Below are positions 1 through 9,019 of a stretch of 64,000 nt of DNA, piece by piece; positions within the stretch are counted from its first letter, which is position 1; every line of letters begins with the position of its first letter. The position numbers and the translations under genes are program-made. Origin of the DNA: Bryobacterales bacterium (GTDB lineage: Bacteria; Acidobacteriota; Terriglobia; Bryobacterales; UBA6623); contig JAJDTX010000094.1 of NCBI GenBank assembly GCA_022826925.1, forward strand, positions 16,583 through 80,582, in the 5' to 3' direction. The notes under the pieces were generated by a model that saw only the letters and a list, made by a program, of their open reading frames with translations, was not told the origin of the DNA and ran no database searches.

Positions 1-23
1 TGATCGCCAGGCAAGCGAGAGCG

Positions 24-1328
24 GTGATGCAGAGTACCCAGACATTCTTCCGAACTGACTCCCGCCGGTCCGCGAGTGCCTTGGCCGCGACCGGCCGCCG
101 ATCCCACCGAGGTCTTGCTCGCCGCTCGTTTCTTGCTGCCGTCGCCGCGCAGGGCGTAGCCTGGGCTGCCCCGTGGTCAGAGTTCCTAGGCAACGGTTCG
201 CTGTCACGCGCCGACGGCGATTCGATCCCGAGCGAGTGGTCGGACACGCGCAACGTCTTCTGGCGATCCGCGATGCCTGCCTATGGCCAGTCGAGCCCCG
301 TGGTGTCGAGTGGCAAGGCATTCGCGACCGGCGTTGAAGGGTCGAACAAGGAAACCTTGCTCGTCACCGCGTTCGACCTGCAGTCCGGCCAGGCGGTCTG
401 GACTCACCGGTCGCCATCCAGCCAGCGGATCGAGGTTTCCGACATGGTCAGCAAGGGCGCGCCGACGCCTGCCGCCGATGGCCTGGCCGTCTATGCCTTC
501 TTCGAGACCGGGAACCTGCTGGCAATCGACCATGACGGAAACCGGATCTGGGAGCGCAGCCTGACCGAAGAGTTCGGAGAATTCGGCGGCCGCCATGGGA
601 TCGGCAGTTCGCTCCGCCTTTGCCGGGCCGGGGTTCTGGCGCTCGTCGCGCACGACAGGCCCTCCTATCTGGTCTGCGTCGACCGTAGGGACGGACGGAC
701 GGTTTGGAAGACGGACCGCCCGGAGGGGGTGTCGTGGAGCACCCCCACCGTCATCACCCACGCCGGTCGGGAGATCGCCTTGGTGAGTGCCGGGGATTCC
801 GTCGAGGCCTATGACACGGAGGACGGATCCCCGCTTTGGACGCTGGACGGCTTGCAGGGCGCATTCATCGCTTCTCCGACCCCAGTAGGCGGCGGGGCAA
901 TTGTCGGATCCAGCAGCAAGGGGCACAACGTCGCGATCAGGTTCGGCTCCACGGCCAGCGAGGTTCCAACCGTGGCATGGCGCGCCGCGGAGGCCTCGTC
1001 ATACTTCAGTTCCCCGCTCGCCCATCGGGGCAGGGTCTACATGGTCAACAAGGCCGGCGTGGCCTTCTGCCTGCGCGAGGATACCGGCGAGGGGGTCTGG
1101 CATTCCCGGCTCGGCGGCCAGTGCTGGGCGTCTTCCATCGGTTGCGGCGAGCGAGTCTACTTCTTCGGCGTCGACGGATTGACGGAAGTCGTGTCCGCAG
1201 GCGACAAGTACGCGCGTGTTTCGGAGAACCGACTGTCCGTCGAAGGCCGCCTCTACGGAGCTGCGATCATCGAAGAAGGCCTTCTGCTCCGGTATGGCCG
1301 CGATCTCGTTCGGATCGGCCTTGCTTGA
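24..1328 (+). CDS. Tat-exported PQQ-like beta-propeller protein
   Basis: About 434 aa. The N-terminus has a twin-arginine signal: Arg33-Arg34 in ARRSFLAAV, then a hydrophobic stretch ending AWAAP near residue 50. The rest shows repeated propeller blades of the PQQ-binding-like (BamB/quinoprotein) type, with phrases such as LLAIDHDGNRIWE, YLVCVDRRDGRTVWK, VEAYDTEDGSPLWT and FCLREDTGEGVWH. These G-x-x-x-W blade ends are typical of eight-bladed PQQ-like propellers. No dehydrogenase catalytic domain is visible, so it is more likely a periplasmic scaffold or binding protein than an enzyme. The frame is open to the left edge of the window; GTG 24 or ATG 27 is preferred because the Tat leader is already long, and GAGAG lies just upstream. 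Cargo or partner is unknown. Confidence 0.8.
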   Translation: MMQSTQTFFRTDSRRSASALAATGRRSHRGLARRSFLAAVAAQGVAWAAPWSEFLGNGSLSRADGDSIPSEWSDTRNVFWRSAMPAYGQSSPVVSSGKAFATGVEGSNKETLLVTAFDLQSGQAVWTHRSPSSQRIEVSDMVSKGAPTPAADGLAVYAFFETGNLLAIDHDGNRIWERSLTEEFGEFGGRHGIGSSLRLCRAGVLALVAHDRPSYLVCVDRRDGRTVWKTDRPEGVSWSTPTVITHAGREIALVSAGDSVEAYDTEDGSPLWTLDGLQGAFIASPTPVGGGAIVGSSSKGHNVAIRFGSTASEVPTVAWRAAEASSYFSSPLAHRGRVYMVNKAGVAFCLREDTGEGVWHSRLGGQCWASSIGCGERVYFFGVDGLTEVVSAGDKYARVSENRLSVEGRLYGAAIIEEGLLLRYGRDLVRIGLA

Positions 1329-1403
1329 GAGCCCGAACGGCTTGCTGGCAGCGGGACGCGCCCGACCGGTGCTGGTCACGCAACCATCATTCCCGCCACT
1401 GAC

Positions 1404-1423
1404 GAGCCCGAAGGCTTCGGCTC
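1404..1423. terminator. Hairpin between convergent genes
   Basis: An imperfect hairpin: GAGCC pairs with GGCTC and an inner GAA pairs with TTC, with one bulged C. It lies between the converging propeller gene (ends 1328) and methyltransferase gene (ends 1460). There is no clear T-tract on either strand, so it may be only a 3'-end stabilising structure. Confidence 0.3.
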
Positions 1424-1459
1424 GAAGCGGGACCGACCTGGCAAGGCCCGCACCGCAGG

Positions 1460-2278
1460 CTAGCCGAATCGATAGACGACGATATTGTGCGCCGGCAGTC
1501 GATGCCGAGACTCGACGTGGCAACCGCTGCGCTCGACATGATCGGAGAGTTCCCGAAGCGTCATGAGTTCGCGGTAGCCGAGGTTCAACTCCTCGGAGAA
1601 GGCGCGATAGAAAAGACGGACCGCCAGCCGGTCTCTCGGACACGCGGAGACTTGCACCCCTTGCGGCCTCAGAAAGCTACGGAACAGCGAGATCAGCGAT
1701 TGCTTGCCAGGATCGTCGTAGTGCTCGATCAGGCCCCAGTCGATGCCGACATCGAAGGATCCCGGCGCCTCCATCCGGAAGAAATCCTGTCGGGCGTACT
1801 CCATCCGCGCCGGGTCGCGAATGACGTCAATCCATTGCCGCTTGCTTCCTCGAGGGGCTCGTACGCGGGCTGTCTGGGGCGACTGAGTGAAGCGCTGGTA
1901 TGCCACGGGATCGCTGTCGATGAGCAATACCCTGCCTTTGTCGCCGTACAGCGCCTGCAGCAGCGCCGCTTCCCAGCCAGCCTCGGCTCCGAAATGGACG
2001 ATGCTCGGATTCGGGGGCAAGCTCAGGCGGGAGAACACTTTAAGTTTGCCCTCCAAGTCTAGGATCGCGTTGCGCCGCTGTTGCAGGAAGGAGAGGTACA
2101 GCCGCATCAGGCGCCACCCGAGCGAACAGTCGGCATGCCTGTTGACCTCCCGCCAGTCCGTGCCGAGCAGCCGCTCGAAATTGGCATTGAAGCGTGACCA
2201 GTTCACCGCGCCCGTTGACTCGGCATCGGGCACGCTCGCCGGGTCGAACTGACGCGACAGGGGGCCCGTGAGGCGCAT
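1460..2278 (-). CDS. SAM-dependent methyltransferase-like protein
   Basis: 272 aa from ATG 2278. A Rossmann-type core is visible from about residue 90: IVHFGAEAGWEAALLQAL is the position of motif I (glycine-poor for this family), VLLIDSDP is the acidic end of beta-2, and FDVGIDWGLIEHYDDP corresponds to motif IV/post-II, followed by FRSFLRPQGVQVSACPRD. This matches class I methyltransferases, but the substrate cannot be told. The longer frame to 2371 would overlap the divergent HAD gene, so the Met at 2278 is chosen. A TACTGT hexamer (2290-2285) lies six bases before this ATG. It is divergent from the HAD gene with only 31 bp between starts. Confidence 0.7.
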   Translation of the reverse strand: MRLTGPLSRQFDPASVPDAESTGAVNWSRFNANFERLLGTDWREVNRHADCSLGWRLMRLYLSFLQQRRNAILDLEGKLKVFSRLSLPPNPSIVHFGAEAGWEAALLQALYGDKGRVLLIDSDPVAYQRFTQSPQTARVRAPRGSKRQWIDVIRDPARMEYARQDFFRMEAPGSFDVGIDWGLIEHYDDPGKQSLISLFRSFLRPQGVQVSACPRDRLAVRLFYRAFSEELNLGYRELMTLRELSDHVERSGCHVESRHRLPAHNIVVYRFG

Positions 2279-2309
2279 AGCGGTACAGTAACACCGAGGC
2301 CTTCCCCGC

Positions 2310-2966
2310 ATGCGCTCCGAGGAATTCGACGCCGGAGCGGTGCGGGCGGTCAGCTGGGACGTCGACGGCACTCTCTACTCCACTAGCCGCCTGACGGCTC
2401 GATTCTGGCTGGCAGTCCTGTCGGCTTCGCTAGGCGGAAATGCGAGTGCCGCGTGGAGAGCGGCGGCGGCGATGCGCAGGTTTCGCAAGCGCATGGAACA
2501 GGTCCGTGCCGACGGCGGGCGCCTCGAGACCGACGATGCCAGCATCGAGGAGCGCGTGGCCCTGGAGCAGGCTTGGCTGTCGCCTGAAATCGCGGCGCTG
2601 GGAGCCCGCCCGGGGGTCCCAGCAGCCCTGCGCGCTTTCAGGGCGCGATTTGAATCGCAAGTCGTTCTGTCGGACTTCGAGCCCGCGCACAAGCTCGCCA
2701 GCCTCGGTCTGCTGGACTGCTTCGACGCGATCTTCTGCGGCGAGCGGCTCGGCTATCTCAAGCCGAGCCCCGAGCCGTTCAGGCGCGTCCTTCGCGATCT
2801 GGACCTGCAGCCCGAGAGCCTATTGCACATCGGAGACCGTCCGGAAACCGACGGAGCCGGAGCGGCAGCGGCTGGGTGCAGGGTCCTCGTTCTGGGACAG
2901 GACTTCCACTCCTTCGCTGGACTGGAGTCGATGCTGGCTCCAAGGGTGGTCGGAACAAAGCAGTGA
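2310..2966 (+). CDS. HAD-superfamily hydrolase
   Basis: 218 aa. HAD motif I is WDVDGTLY with the nucleophile Asp17 and acid/base Asp19; motif II is the Ser in VVLSDF; motif III is the Lys in GYLKPSPEPF; motif IV is IGDRPETDGAGA. The helical insert between motifs I and II (residues about 25-105) is a C1-type cap as in phosphoglycolate-phosphatase-like members. Expected chemistry is Mg-dependent phosphate-ester hydrolysis in the cytoplasm; substrate unknown. Divergent from the methyltransferase at 1460-2278 and convergent with the GH3 gene ending at 2999, so it is not in an operon with that cassette. Confidence 0.85.
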   Translation: MRSEEFDAGAVRAVSWDVDGTLYSTSRLTARFWLAVLSASLGGNASAAWRAAAAMRRFRKRMEQVRADGGRLETDDASIEERVALEQAWLSPEIAALGARPGVPAALRAFRARFESQVVLSDFEPAHKLASLGLLDCFDAIFCGERLGYLKPSPEPFRRVLRDLDLQPESLLHIGDRPETDGAGAAAAGCRVLVLGQDFHSFAGLESMLAPRVVGTKQ

Positions 2967-2998
2967 GAGTGCTCTCGCCAGCCGCGAGAATTGCCGTC

Positions 2999-4600
2999 CT
3001 AGGCACGGCGCCGAGCGCTTGGCTGACGGTTCAGCGCAGATCGGTCTCCCTCGGACGACTCCCACAATCGGGGGTAGAGCGGCAAGAACTTGAATTGGGA
3101 GTCCAGTCCTACCCCGCTTCCTCGGGGCAGGCGTTCCCGGAGCCCGTGCAATCCGACCCTCTCGAGCCGCACCGCTCCTAGCCGTCCGCTCGACCGCTTG
3201 GCACGATACTCGCTGTTCACGTCGCGGAGCAATTCGTCGAACCGCTCCGCCAACCCCTCCATAGGGCCGGGATCCTTCTGGCCGGGGTAGACAACGACAA
3301 GGCGGTAGTGCGGCAGTCCATCGACCGGCTGCAGCGAGGGAAAGCAGGTCAGCGCGTGGTGGTCAGTAAGGTCGGGAAACGACCGCCGGAGGCACTCGTA
3401 CGCCAGTAGTGCCTGGGTCTCGGTCAGCTTTTCCCCCGTGAAGGAGTACCCGAGGCCCCGGCGGCGGAGAAACCGGAGGTCGGGCAAGTCGCTGACGAAC
3501 CGGTTGACCCTGAATAGGTCGCCGGTGCAATAGCGCCGCAGGCCGTGCGCGTTGCTGACGACGAGTTCGTAGACGCAACCGACAGAGAGCTCGTTGGCGG
3601 CCAGGAGCCGGTCCGGGACCCGGGGAGCACCGGCCTCGAGGAACTCGCAGCAGACGCCGGGGGCTATCGGCAGGAACGCTGGATCGCCGAGCCGGAAGTC
3701 GGGGATCGTCTCGATCGTCTCCGTCGACATAGAGTACATCGGTACGCGGCGGAAGCGAGAGGCAGGCAGGTGCAGCTCCAGCCGGTCGAGAAACGGCGCG
3801 AGATATCCGCCGGTCCAGCAGACGTACACGCGCATCGCCGGAGCCCATTCCTCGATTGGCAGGAATGTCGAGCTTTCCGCGATCCTCTTCAGACGCTGCG
3901 CGTAACCGTGGGAGGCGATGCGGCGGGTTGCGGCGGCCAGCGACGGATCCATCTTGTCCGGGGTTCGGACGCAATCCCGCACCAAGGCGCTGCACCGCGT
4001 CCAGTCGTCTTCCACAGTGTCGAAGAAGATTGACATCGTGGACGGGTTGGTGCTGTAAAGCACTCCCGGATTGGAAACCGCCAAGACCCACAGCCGGACG
4101 GCCTCCAGACCGTAGGCATCGTGCAACGGCCGCAGGGGCTCCCAGCAATGCATCCGGTACGGGGCCTGCAGCGTCGCAAGGTAGGACGGCCTGCCCGCCT
4201 CGCTGAGCAACAGACTGCTCAGCGAGCCGTCAGGCTGGACGGGACCGAACACGTACATGCTTGTGCGGCGAACTCCCAGCATCCGGAATGCCCGCATGAA
4301 CGAATCGACAAACACCCAGCGCACTGCGGCGATCCGTCGCCGGCTATAGGCGAGCAGCTTTGGGCCGCCCCTCGTTCCCGAAGTGCTTGCGATTCGCCGT
4401 GGATCGATTGCCGGGTCGACCGGCGGCACTTCTGTCGTCAATTCCGTTTCGGGGACGATCCCGAACCGGCGTCGCAGCCTCGACCACAGCAGCCGGTGGT
4501 GTCGCGCTCGCAGACGGTGCAGGATCTCCGCCAGCGCACCCGCCGCTCGCAGGACGACGCCGATCAAGCAGCGCAATGCGTCGTTGTATGCGGCGCGCAT
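2999..4600 (-). CDS. GH3-type acyl-adenylating enzyme
   Basis: 533 aa. It carries the three ATP/AMP motifs of the GH3 branch of the adenylate-forming superfamily: STSGTRGGPK at residues 72-81 (phosphate loop), YSMSTET at 289-295, and YELVVSN...GLRRYCTGD at about 344-361, which matches the plant GH3 pattern GLYRYRVGD. FTGEKLTETQ follows near 388. Plant GH3 proteins adenylate carboxylic acids and conjugate them to amino acids; bacterial members are poorly characterised. The start is fixed by an ATGA overlap at 4600 with the stop of the condensation-type gene, so the two are translationally coupled. Third gene of the desaturase-condensation-GH3 cassette. Inference: it activates a fatty or aryl acid for transfer to an amine or alcohol. 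Confidence 0.8.
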   Translation of the reverse strand: MRAAYNDALRCLIGVVLRAAGALAEILHRLRARHHRLLWSRLRRRFGIVPETELTTEVPPVDPAIDPRRIASTSGTRGGPKLLAYSRRRIAAVRWVFVDSFMRAFRMLGVRRTSMYVFGPVQPDGSLSSLLLSEAGRPSYLATLQAPYRMHCWEPLRPLHDAYGLEAVRLWVLAVSNPGVLYSTNPSTMSIFFDTVEDDWTRCSALVRDCVRTPDKMDPSLAAATRRIASHGYAQRLKRIAESSTFLPIEEWAPAMRVYVCWTGGYLAPFLDRLELHLPASRFRRVPMYSMSTETIETIPDFRLGDPAFLPIAPGVCCEFLEAGAPRVPDRLLAANELSVGCVYELVVSNAHGLRRYCTGDLFRVNRFVSDLPDLRFLRRRGLGYSFTGEKLTETQALLAYECLRRSFPDLTDHHALTCFPSLQPVDGLPHYRLVVVYPGQKDPGPMEGLAERFDELLRDVNSEYRAKRSSGRLGAVRLERVGLHGLRERLPRGSGVGLDSQFKFLPLYPRLWESSEGDRSALNRQPSARRRA

Positions 4601-5829
4601 CAGAGCCCTCGCGATGCTGCTCGGACGGTGCTTAGGTAGCGGTCCCGAATGACTGCAACATCTTCCGGCCAGAGCAGGGCCGGGTCGTACGTGATCGTCA
4701 TCCAGGTCTGATCGCCCAGCGACACCGCCGCGAAGATCAAGGCGTGGCGCCGGTGCATCGCGCCCAGCACGCCAAGCTCCTGCAACCCGGCGAAGACTGG
4801 ATCGTCCTGCCCGGGCCACTTTTGAACGTGGCTGAACGCAGCAGAGCCCATATCGGCCCAGGGGCGGTTCAAGTACGCACGGGCGAGCGAGGCGCTGAAT
4901 CGCACTGGAATCCCGGTCAGCAGCGTTCGCTGGGGCACGACCCATTCGCCACGCTCCCGGGCGAGGTTGACCTGCGATCGAACGGCGCGGCACATATCCG
5001 AGAGATCCAGCCCGTCGGCATAGTCCCGGCGAACCCGAATGCGGCTCGAGGCGTTGCCGAACCCCTCGAATGCATCTCGACGAATGTTGACCGGCAGCCA
5101 GATGCCTACCCTCCGGCCGTTGTCGCCTTGGATTCGGTTCCACTCTTGGAGCGTCTCCAGCGCGGCGACTACCAGGACATCGTTAAACGTGAACCCAGAT
5201 TCCGCTAAGGAGATTCCCGCGAGCTCGCCGTGCGGAAAAGAGCATGTAGTCCAGCGTCTCTCGCTGGATGCCTGCCCGGGACGGGTCCACAGAGGGGCGC
5301 AACGATCCCATACCGGGTTCCGCTTCGCGCCGGGCGGGGCTTCCGCAAGCGCAGGCGGCACCACTGCAGCCGGCTCCGAACAGGGCCGGTCCAGATCCGA
5401 GGCGACCCGCAGCTGGTGTCGAATCCATGCCAGGACGCTGAGCATGTCCGCCACGCAATGGTGGACCTTTGTGACGAGACAGCCCGTACCGGCGTCCACG
5501 CCGCCGACCCATGCTTGGAGCAGCGGTGGTCCGCTCGCGAGGTCGAACGGCGTCCGAAGGAACCGCTCGACGAGCCCATTGCTTTCTCCCTGCCGAAGCG
5601 AGCGAAACGCCGGTTCGAGGCAATCTGGCTCCAGCGGAGACCAGCGGCCGTCAACCACCTTGCATCCCGTCGCCGAATAGAGATTTCGCGCGCTGCGCGC
5701 TCCGCGTGCGAGATCGTTCGCATCGATCTCCCGATCGAAACGAAGCAACACTGCGAAGTCGAGCGGCCGGACCTCGCTGTCCATGACCAAGCTGACGAGG
5801 TCAAGCGTGCTGAGAGCGGGATTGGGCAT
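4600..5829 (-). CDS. Condensation-type (HHxxxD) acyltransferase
   Basis: 409 aa. The active-site motif HHCVAD (His123, His124, Asp128) is the HHxxxD signature of the CoA-dependent acyltransferase/condensation superfamily, which includes NRPS condensation domains and WS/DGAT wax-ester synthases. The second half holds a lattice-like region (LPVNIRRDAFEGFGNASSRIRV) resembling the WS/DGAT and condensation fold. It is a stand-alone protein without a carrier-binding or adenylation domain. It overlaps the desaturase gene by 29 bp upstream and the GH3 gene by ATGA downstream, so the three are one operon. Likely role: joining an acyl group to an acceptor; WS/DGAT-like lipid synthesis is the main alternative to a peptide-like product. 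Confidence 0.65.
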   Translation of the reverse strand: MPNPALSTLDLVSLVMDSEVRPLDFAVLLRFDREIDANDLARGARSARNLYSATGCKVVDGRWSPLEPDCLEPAFRSLRQGESNGLVERFLRTPFDLASGPPLLQAWVGGVDAGTGCLVTKVHHCVADMLSVLAWIRHQLRVASDLDRPCSEPAAVVPPALAEAPPGAKRNPVWDRCAPLWTRPGQASSERRWTTCSFPHGELAGISLAESGFTFNDVLVVAALETLQEWNRIQGDNGRRVGIWLPVNIRRDAFEGFGNASSRIRVRRDYADGLDLSDMCRAVRSQVNLARERGEWVVPQRTLLTGIPVRFSASLARAYLNRPWADMGSAAFSHVQKWPGQDDPVFAGLQELGVLGAMHRRHALIFAAVSLGDQTWMTITYDPALLWPEDVAVIRDRYLSTVRAASRGL

Positions 5830-6688
5830 CGGGGACCGCTGACGCTCGGTCCTTCCGGATGTCGCGCCTGGGAATCAGCGCGCTGGCCCCAGAAGGTGCC
5901 GACTCGACGAACGGAAGCAGCTCGATCCAACCAAGGTGTGGGCGCATGTGATGTGTTCTGTGCATCGACAGGCCGAACGAGAACCAGTACATCAGCCGGC
6001 CGTAGTAGTTGTGCGAGCGCGATTCCGGGCTTCCGGTCGAGAAGCCTTCGTGCGTCTTGAACGCGAACGGGTACCACAGCAGCAACGAAACGATCACCAG
6101 CAGGGGAAGCATGCCGGAAACCAGCCTTGCCGGGCCCACCACGAGAAGGATGGGGAGATAGACCAGTGCGATGCCCAGGTAGTTCAGGAGCAATTCGCGT
6201 ACGTGAGAGCCATCGACGTTCTCCCGATTGCGCAACCAGAGGAGCCAGTGGTGAGGCATCGCCACCGCCCTCAGCGGAAGTTCCCATTCACGGTCCGCGG
6301 CTGGCTTGACGAAATGGTCCGGGTCCCGGCTCTGCTCGTTCGTGAATCGGTGGTGCAGGAGATGGGTCTTGCGGAAGTTGGTGAACGGCACCATGCAAGG
6401 AACCAGCGCGAGACGCCCCCACCAGAGATTGGCAGCGCGTGTCGGGCCCATCAATCCGTGCACAGCCTCGTGGGCCATCACTGTGCCCACAAACGCCAGG
6501 TAGGAGCGGACGAGCACGTCGGCCACGTAAGCCCAGCCATTAGACGGCGCGAGGAACAGTCCGCCCAGGCTTGCGCCAACGACTGCGCACACCACGCACC
6601 TGCTGAGCAGGTGAAGATTAGGGCGCTTCCACAACTCCCGGCGCGGTCTGGAGGATTCTGGGACTTCTATTGCCGATTCTGTAGCCAT
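5801..6688 (-). CDS. Membrane fatty-acid desaturase/hydroxylase
   Basis: 295 aa. All three His boxes of the membrane di-iron family are present: HEAVH (73-77), HLLHH (109-113) and HRTHH (243-247). There is an extra His in KTHEGF (about 213) and in SHNYYG (about 226). Hydrophobic segments lie near 30-48, 55-72, 165-185 and 190-210. This fits an integral-membrane fatty-acid desaturase or carotenoid/sterol-type hydroxylase inserting a double bond or oxygen with O2. It is the first gene of the overlapping cassette, 29 bp into the condensation-type gene, so its product probably feeds or modifies the acyl chain handled by the next two enzymes. Its promoter should lie in 6689-6760; no strong Shine-Dalgarno is visible. 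Confidence 0.85.
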   Translation of the reverse strand: MATESAIEVPESSRPRRELWKRPNLHLLSRCVVCAVVGASLGGLFLAPSNGWAYVADVLVRSYLAFVGTVMAHEAVHGLMGPTRAANLWWGRLALVPCMVPFTNFRKTHLLHHRFTNEQSRDPDHFVKPAADREWELPLRAVAMPHHWLLWLRNRENVDGSHVRELLLNYLGIALVYLPILLVVGPARLVSGMLPLLVIVSLLLWYPFAFKTHEGFSTGSPESRSHNYYGRLMYWFSFGLSMHRTHHMRPHLGWIELLPFVESAPSGASALIPRRDIRKDRASAVPDAQSRSQHA

Positions 6689-7064
6689 TCTGATCGCGCT
6701 AGGGGCTGGGTCGAAATTCCTACGCGTGTCTCGAATTACAGTGAATGCCCTTCCGGCCCGTGCAGGGCGATGGCCCCGGGATGACGCTACCCCAGTGCCG
6801 GACCGGCGTGGCCTCAGTATAGGGGACGGATTTCCTCCATCAGGTTCCGGTGTGCTGGGTGAGTCCGGGGCTTCGTCGCGCTCTCGAGCGGACGCCCTGA
6901 TTCTTGATTAGCTTCTGATCCGGTTCTTCAGAAATGTGCTGAAGGAGGAATCGAGGCAATTCCGCGAGTCTGTCAGCAGCGGGCGAGGGCCGAACACTCT
7001 ATTAGGTGCCCGCGCTGTGCGAGCCCAGTGTTTCTGTTCCTGTGATAGCCTAGCGCCGTCAGCA
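6689..7064. other. Divergent intergenic region desaturase/oxyR
   Basis: 376 bp without a convincing gene. It must hold the promoters of the desaturase operon (minus) and oxyR (plus). A perfect 6-bp inverted repeat CTTCAG-N7-CTGAAG lies at 6926-6944 and could be an operator or short hairpin. No tRNA or structured RNA was recognised. Confidence 0.5.
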
Positions 7065-7997
7065 ATGAAAAAGCACGACTTCTCACTCCGACAGCTTCAG
7101 TACGTCGTGGCCGTAGCGGACACGAAGAGCTTTCGCCAGGCGGCCCAGCGCTGCGACGTGTCCCAGACTTCCCTGAGTGCGCAGGTTGCGAAGGTTGAAG
7201 CCGCACTGAGAGTGCAGTTGTTCGAGCGTCATCGTCGAAGCGTGTTGATCACTGAAGGAGGATCTGAGCTGATCGAATGCATGCGGAACGTTCTGGTTGA
7301 CGCGGACGATGTCAGCATTGCCGCACAGCGCTTGTTGGAACCTCTAGCGGGTACGCTGCGAATCGGCGTAATTCCCACCATCGGACCCTACCTCCTCCCC
7401 ACCGTAGCTGCGAAGCTGCGCCAGGAGCTTCCGCTATTGACACTAGCTTGGCTGGAGGAGAAGACCGAGACACTTGTTCGCCAGATTCGTCATGGAAGCC
7501 TCGACGGTGCGTTTCTCGCTTTGGAATCGGACATCGGGGACGTCAGCTACGAGACCATTACGCAGGATCCGTTCGTGCTTGCAGTGCCGCCGTGTCACCG
7601 CCTTGGAGACTCGTCAACGCCCATACCCCTGAGCTCCCTACAGGGCGAAAGCCTCCTTCTGCTTGACGAAGGGCACTGCTTGCGCGATCAGGTGATCGAG
7701 TTCTGTAGCGGAGTTGACGTTGATGAACTTGGCTTTCGGTCGACGAGTTTGCCGACGCTGGTGCAGATGGCGTCCGCCAACATGGGTATCACCTTGCTGC
7801 CACTTATCGCGGTGCCTGCCGAGACACATCGGTCTGACCTCGTGACGCGTCCAATAGAGCCACCGACGCCACACCGGACCATCATCCTCGCTTGGCGGCA
7901 GCAATCGGCTCTCGCAGTGGCGATGCGGGAGATCTCCCAGACCGCGCGGCTTGCGGTCCAGAACCGTCCCGCAACGGACCATCCCGCGGTGTCCTGA
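7065..7997 (+). CDS. oxyR: OxyR-type LysR peroxide regulator
   Basis: 310 aa from ATG 7065. The N-terminal LysR winged helix is clear (SLRQLQYVVAVADTKSFRQA, then VSQTSLSAQVAKVE). The diagnostic feature is DEGHCLRDQVIEFC: Cys205 and Cys214 match the peroxidatic Cys199 and resolving Cys208 of E. coli OxyR in spacing and context. It is followed by FRSTSLPTLVQMASANMGITLLPLIAVP, also as in OxyR. It is therefore likely a redox-switched activator of peroxide defence. The frame extends upstream to 6936, but the extension does not look coding and the HTH starts right after this Met. Divergent from the desaturase operon and upstream of an SDR; msrA lies 9 kb away. Confidence 0.88.
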   Translation: MKKHDFSLRQLQYVVAVADTKSFRQAAQRCDVSQTSLSAQVAKVEAALRVQLFERHRRSVLITEGGSELIECMRNVLVDADDVSIAAQRLLEPLAGTLRIGVIPTIGPYLLPTVAAKLRQELPLLTLAWLEEKTETLVRQIRHGSLDGAFLALESDIGDVSYETITQDPFVLAVPPCHRLGDSSTPIPLSSLQGESLLLLDEGHCLRDQVIEFCSGVDVDELGFRSTSLPTLVQMASANMGITLLPLIAVPAETHRSDLVTRPIEPPTPHRTIILAWRQQSALAVAMREISQTARLAVQNRPATDHPAVS

Positions 7998-8200
7998 CGA
8001 CCGGCCGCGCGTTCTGGACAAGGCACCAAGGCCGTCGAGCATCAGATACGGGGCGCTGCCGAGATCCTGACTCCTCGGCAGTCGGACACCCCGAATCGCT
8101 GCGTGCGATCCAGGCCATGGGCGACAGACTGAATCGCCGAAACGCCTCGCGAGGGCTGGTAGCGGACCCGACTCTGACCTGAGCTAAGATAGCGGCCCGC

Positions 8201-8986
8201 ATGGACTACGCACGAATGTTCTCGCTTCAGGGGCGCACCGCGCTAATCGCTGGCGCTAGCCGGGGCATTGGACTGGCGATCGCCAAGGCCGCCGCCGCAC
8301 AGGGTGCGAACACGGTGCTGGCCGCGCGCTCGACAGGCGTATTGGAGGGCCAAGCCCAAGCCCTGTGCGACGCCGGCCTGTCTGCTGAGGCCGTCCGGCT
8401 CGACGTTACAGATACCGAGTCTATCGAGTCGGTTGCGGCCGCCTGCGGTGAGGTGGACATCTTGGTCAATGTTGCCGGCACAAACATCCGCAAGCGCTTT
8501 CAGGACTACTCTCCAGAGGAGTACGAGCGGATCATGCAGACGAATCTGCACGGCATCGTGCATCTCACCAAGGTGGTCGGTGCGCGGATGGTCGAGCGCG
8601 GGCGCGGCGGCAAGATCGTGCACATCGGCAGTCTCATGTCCGTGTTGGGACTTCCGTACCTGTCCGTCTACGCGATGACCAAGAGCGCCCTGGCCGGCCT
8701 GACGCGTGTGTTGGCCGCAGAATGGGCGCACGCCGACATCCAGGTCAATTGCATCGCGCCGGGCTTCATCCTCACCGATCTCAATCGCGACATGTGGCAG
8801 CCCGAGCACATGAAGGGGTGGCTCGCGGGAGTGCAGCCGAATCCCCGCCTTGGCACGCCGGACGATATCGCGGGACTGGCTGTCTTTCTGGCCAGCCCGG
8901 CCAGCGACTACATCACGGGACAAGTGATTGCCTCCGATGGCGGCTACACGACCACAGCGAAGTGGCCGTTCGAGCCCAGCCTCTGA
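8201..8986 (+). CDS. Short-chain dehydrogenase/reductase
   Basis: 261 aa classical SDR. The cofactor motif is AGASRGIG (17-24, GxxxGxG form), NVAG at 90-93, and the catalytic triad Ser144, Tyr157 and Lys161 (YAMTK). The C-terminal GQVIASDGGYTT closes the fold. Sequence style (RFQDYSPEEYERIMQTNL, PNPRLGTPDDIAGLAVFLASPASDYITGQ) is close to gluconate 5-dehydrogenase / 2-deoxy-gluconate 3-dehydrogenase-like members, so a sugar-acid or polyol substrate with NAD(P) is plausible but not proven. A TAAGAT hexamer at 8185-8190 is a possible -10 box ten bases before the ATG, without a good -35. Stands alone between oxyR and convergent lysA. Confidence 0.85.
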   Translation: MDYARMFSLQGRTALIAGASRGIGLAIAKAAAAQGANTVLAARSTGVLEGQAQALCDAGLSAEAVRLDVTDTESIESVAAACGEVDILVNVAGTNIRKRFQDYSPEEYERIMQTNLHGIVHLTKVVGARMVERGRGGKIVHIGSLMSVLGLPYLSVYAMTKSALAGLTRVLAAEWAHADIQVNCIAPGFILTDLNRDMWQPEHMKGWLAGVQPNPRLGTPDDIAGLAVFLASPASDYITGQVIASDGGYTTTAKWPFEPSL

Positions 8987-9012
8987 GCCCTTGCACGCGC
9001 CTCGGCAGGGCT
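8986..9012. terminator. Hairpin between SDR and lysA
   Basis: AGCCCT-T-GC pairs with GC-AGGGCT around a 10-base loop (8 bp, one bulge). It sits exactly between the converging SDR stop (8986) and lysA stop (9020), and could act on both strands. No long T-tract follows. Confidence 0.4.
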
Positions 9013-9019
9013 GGATTGG

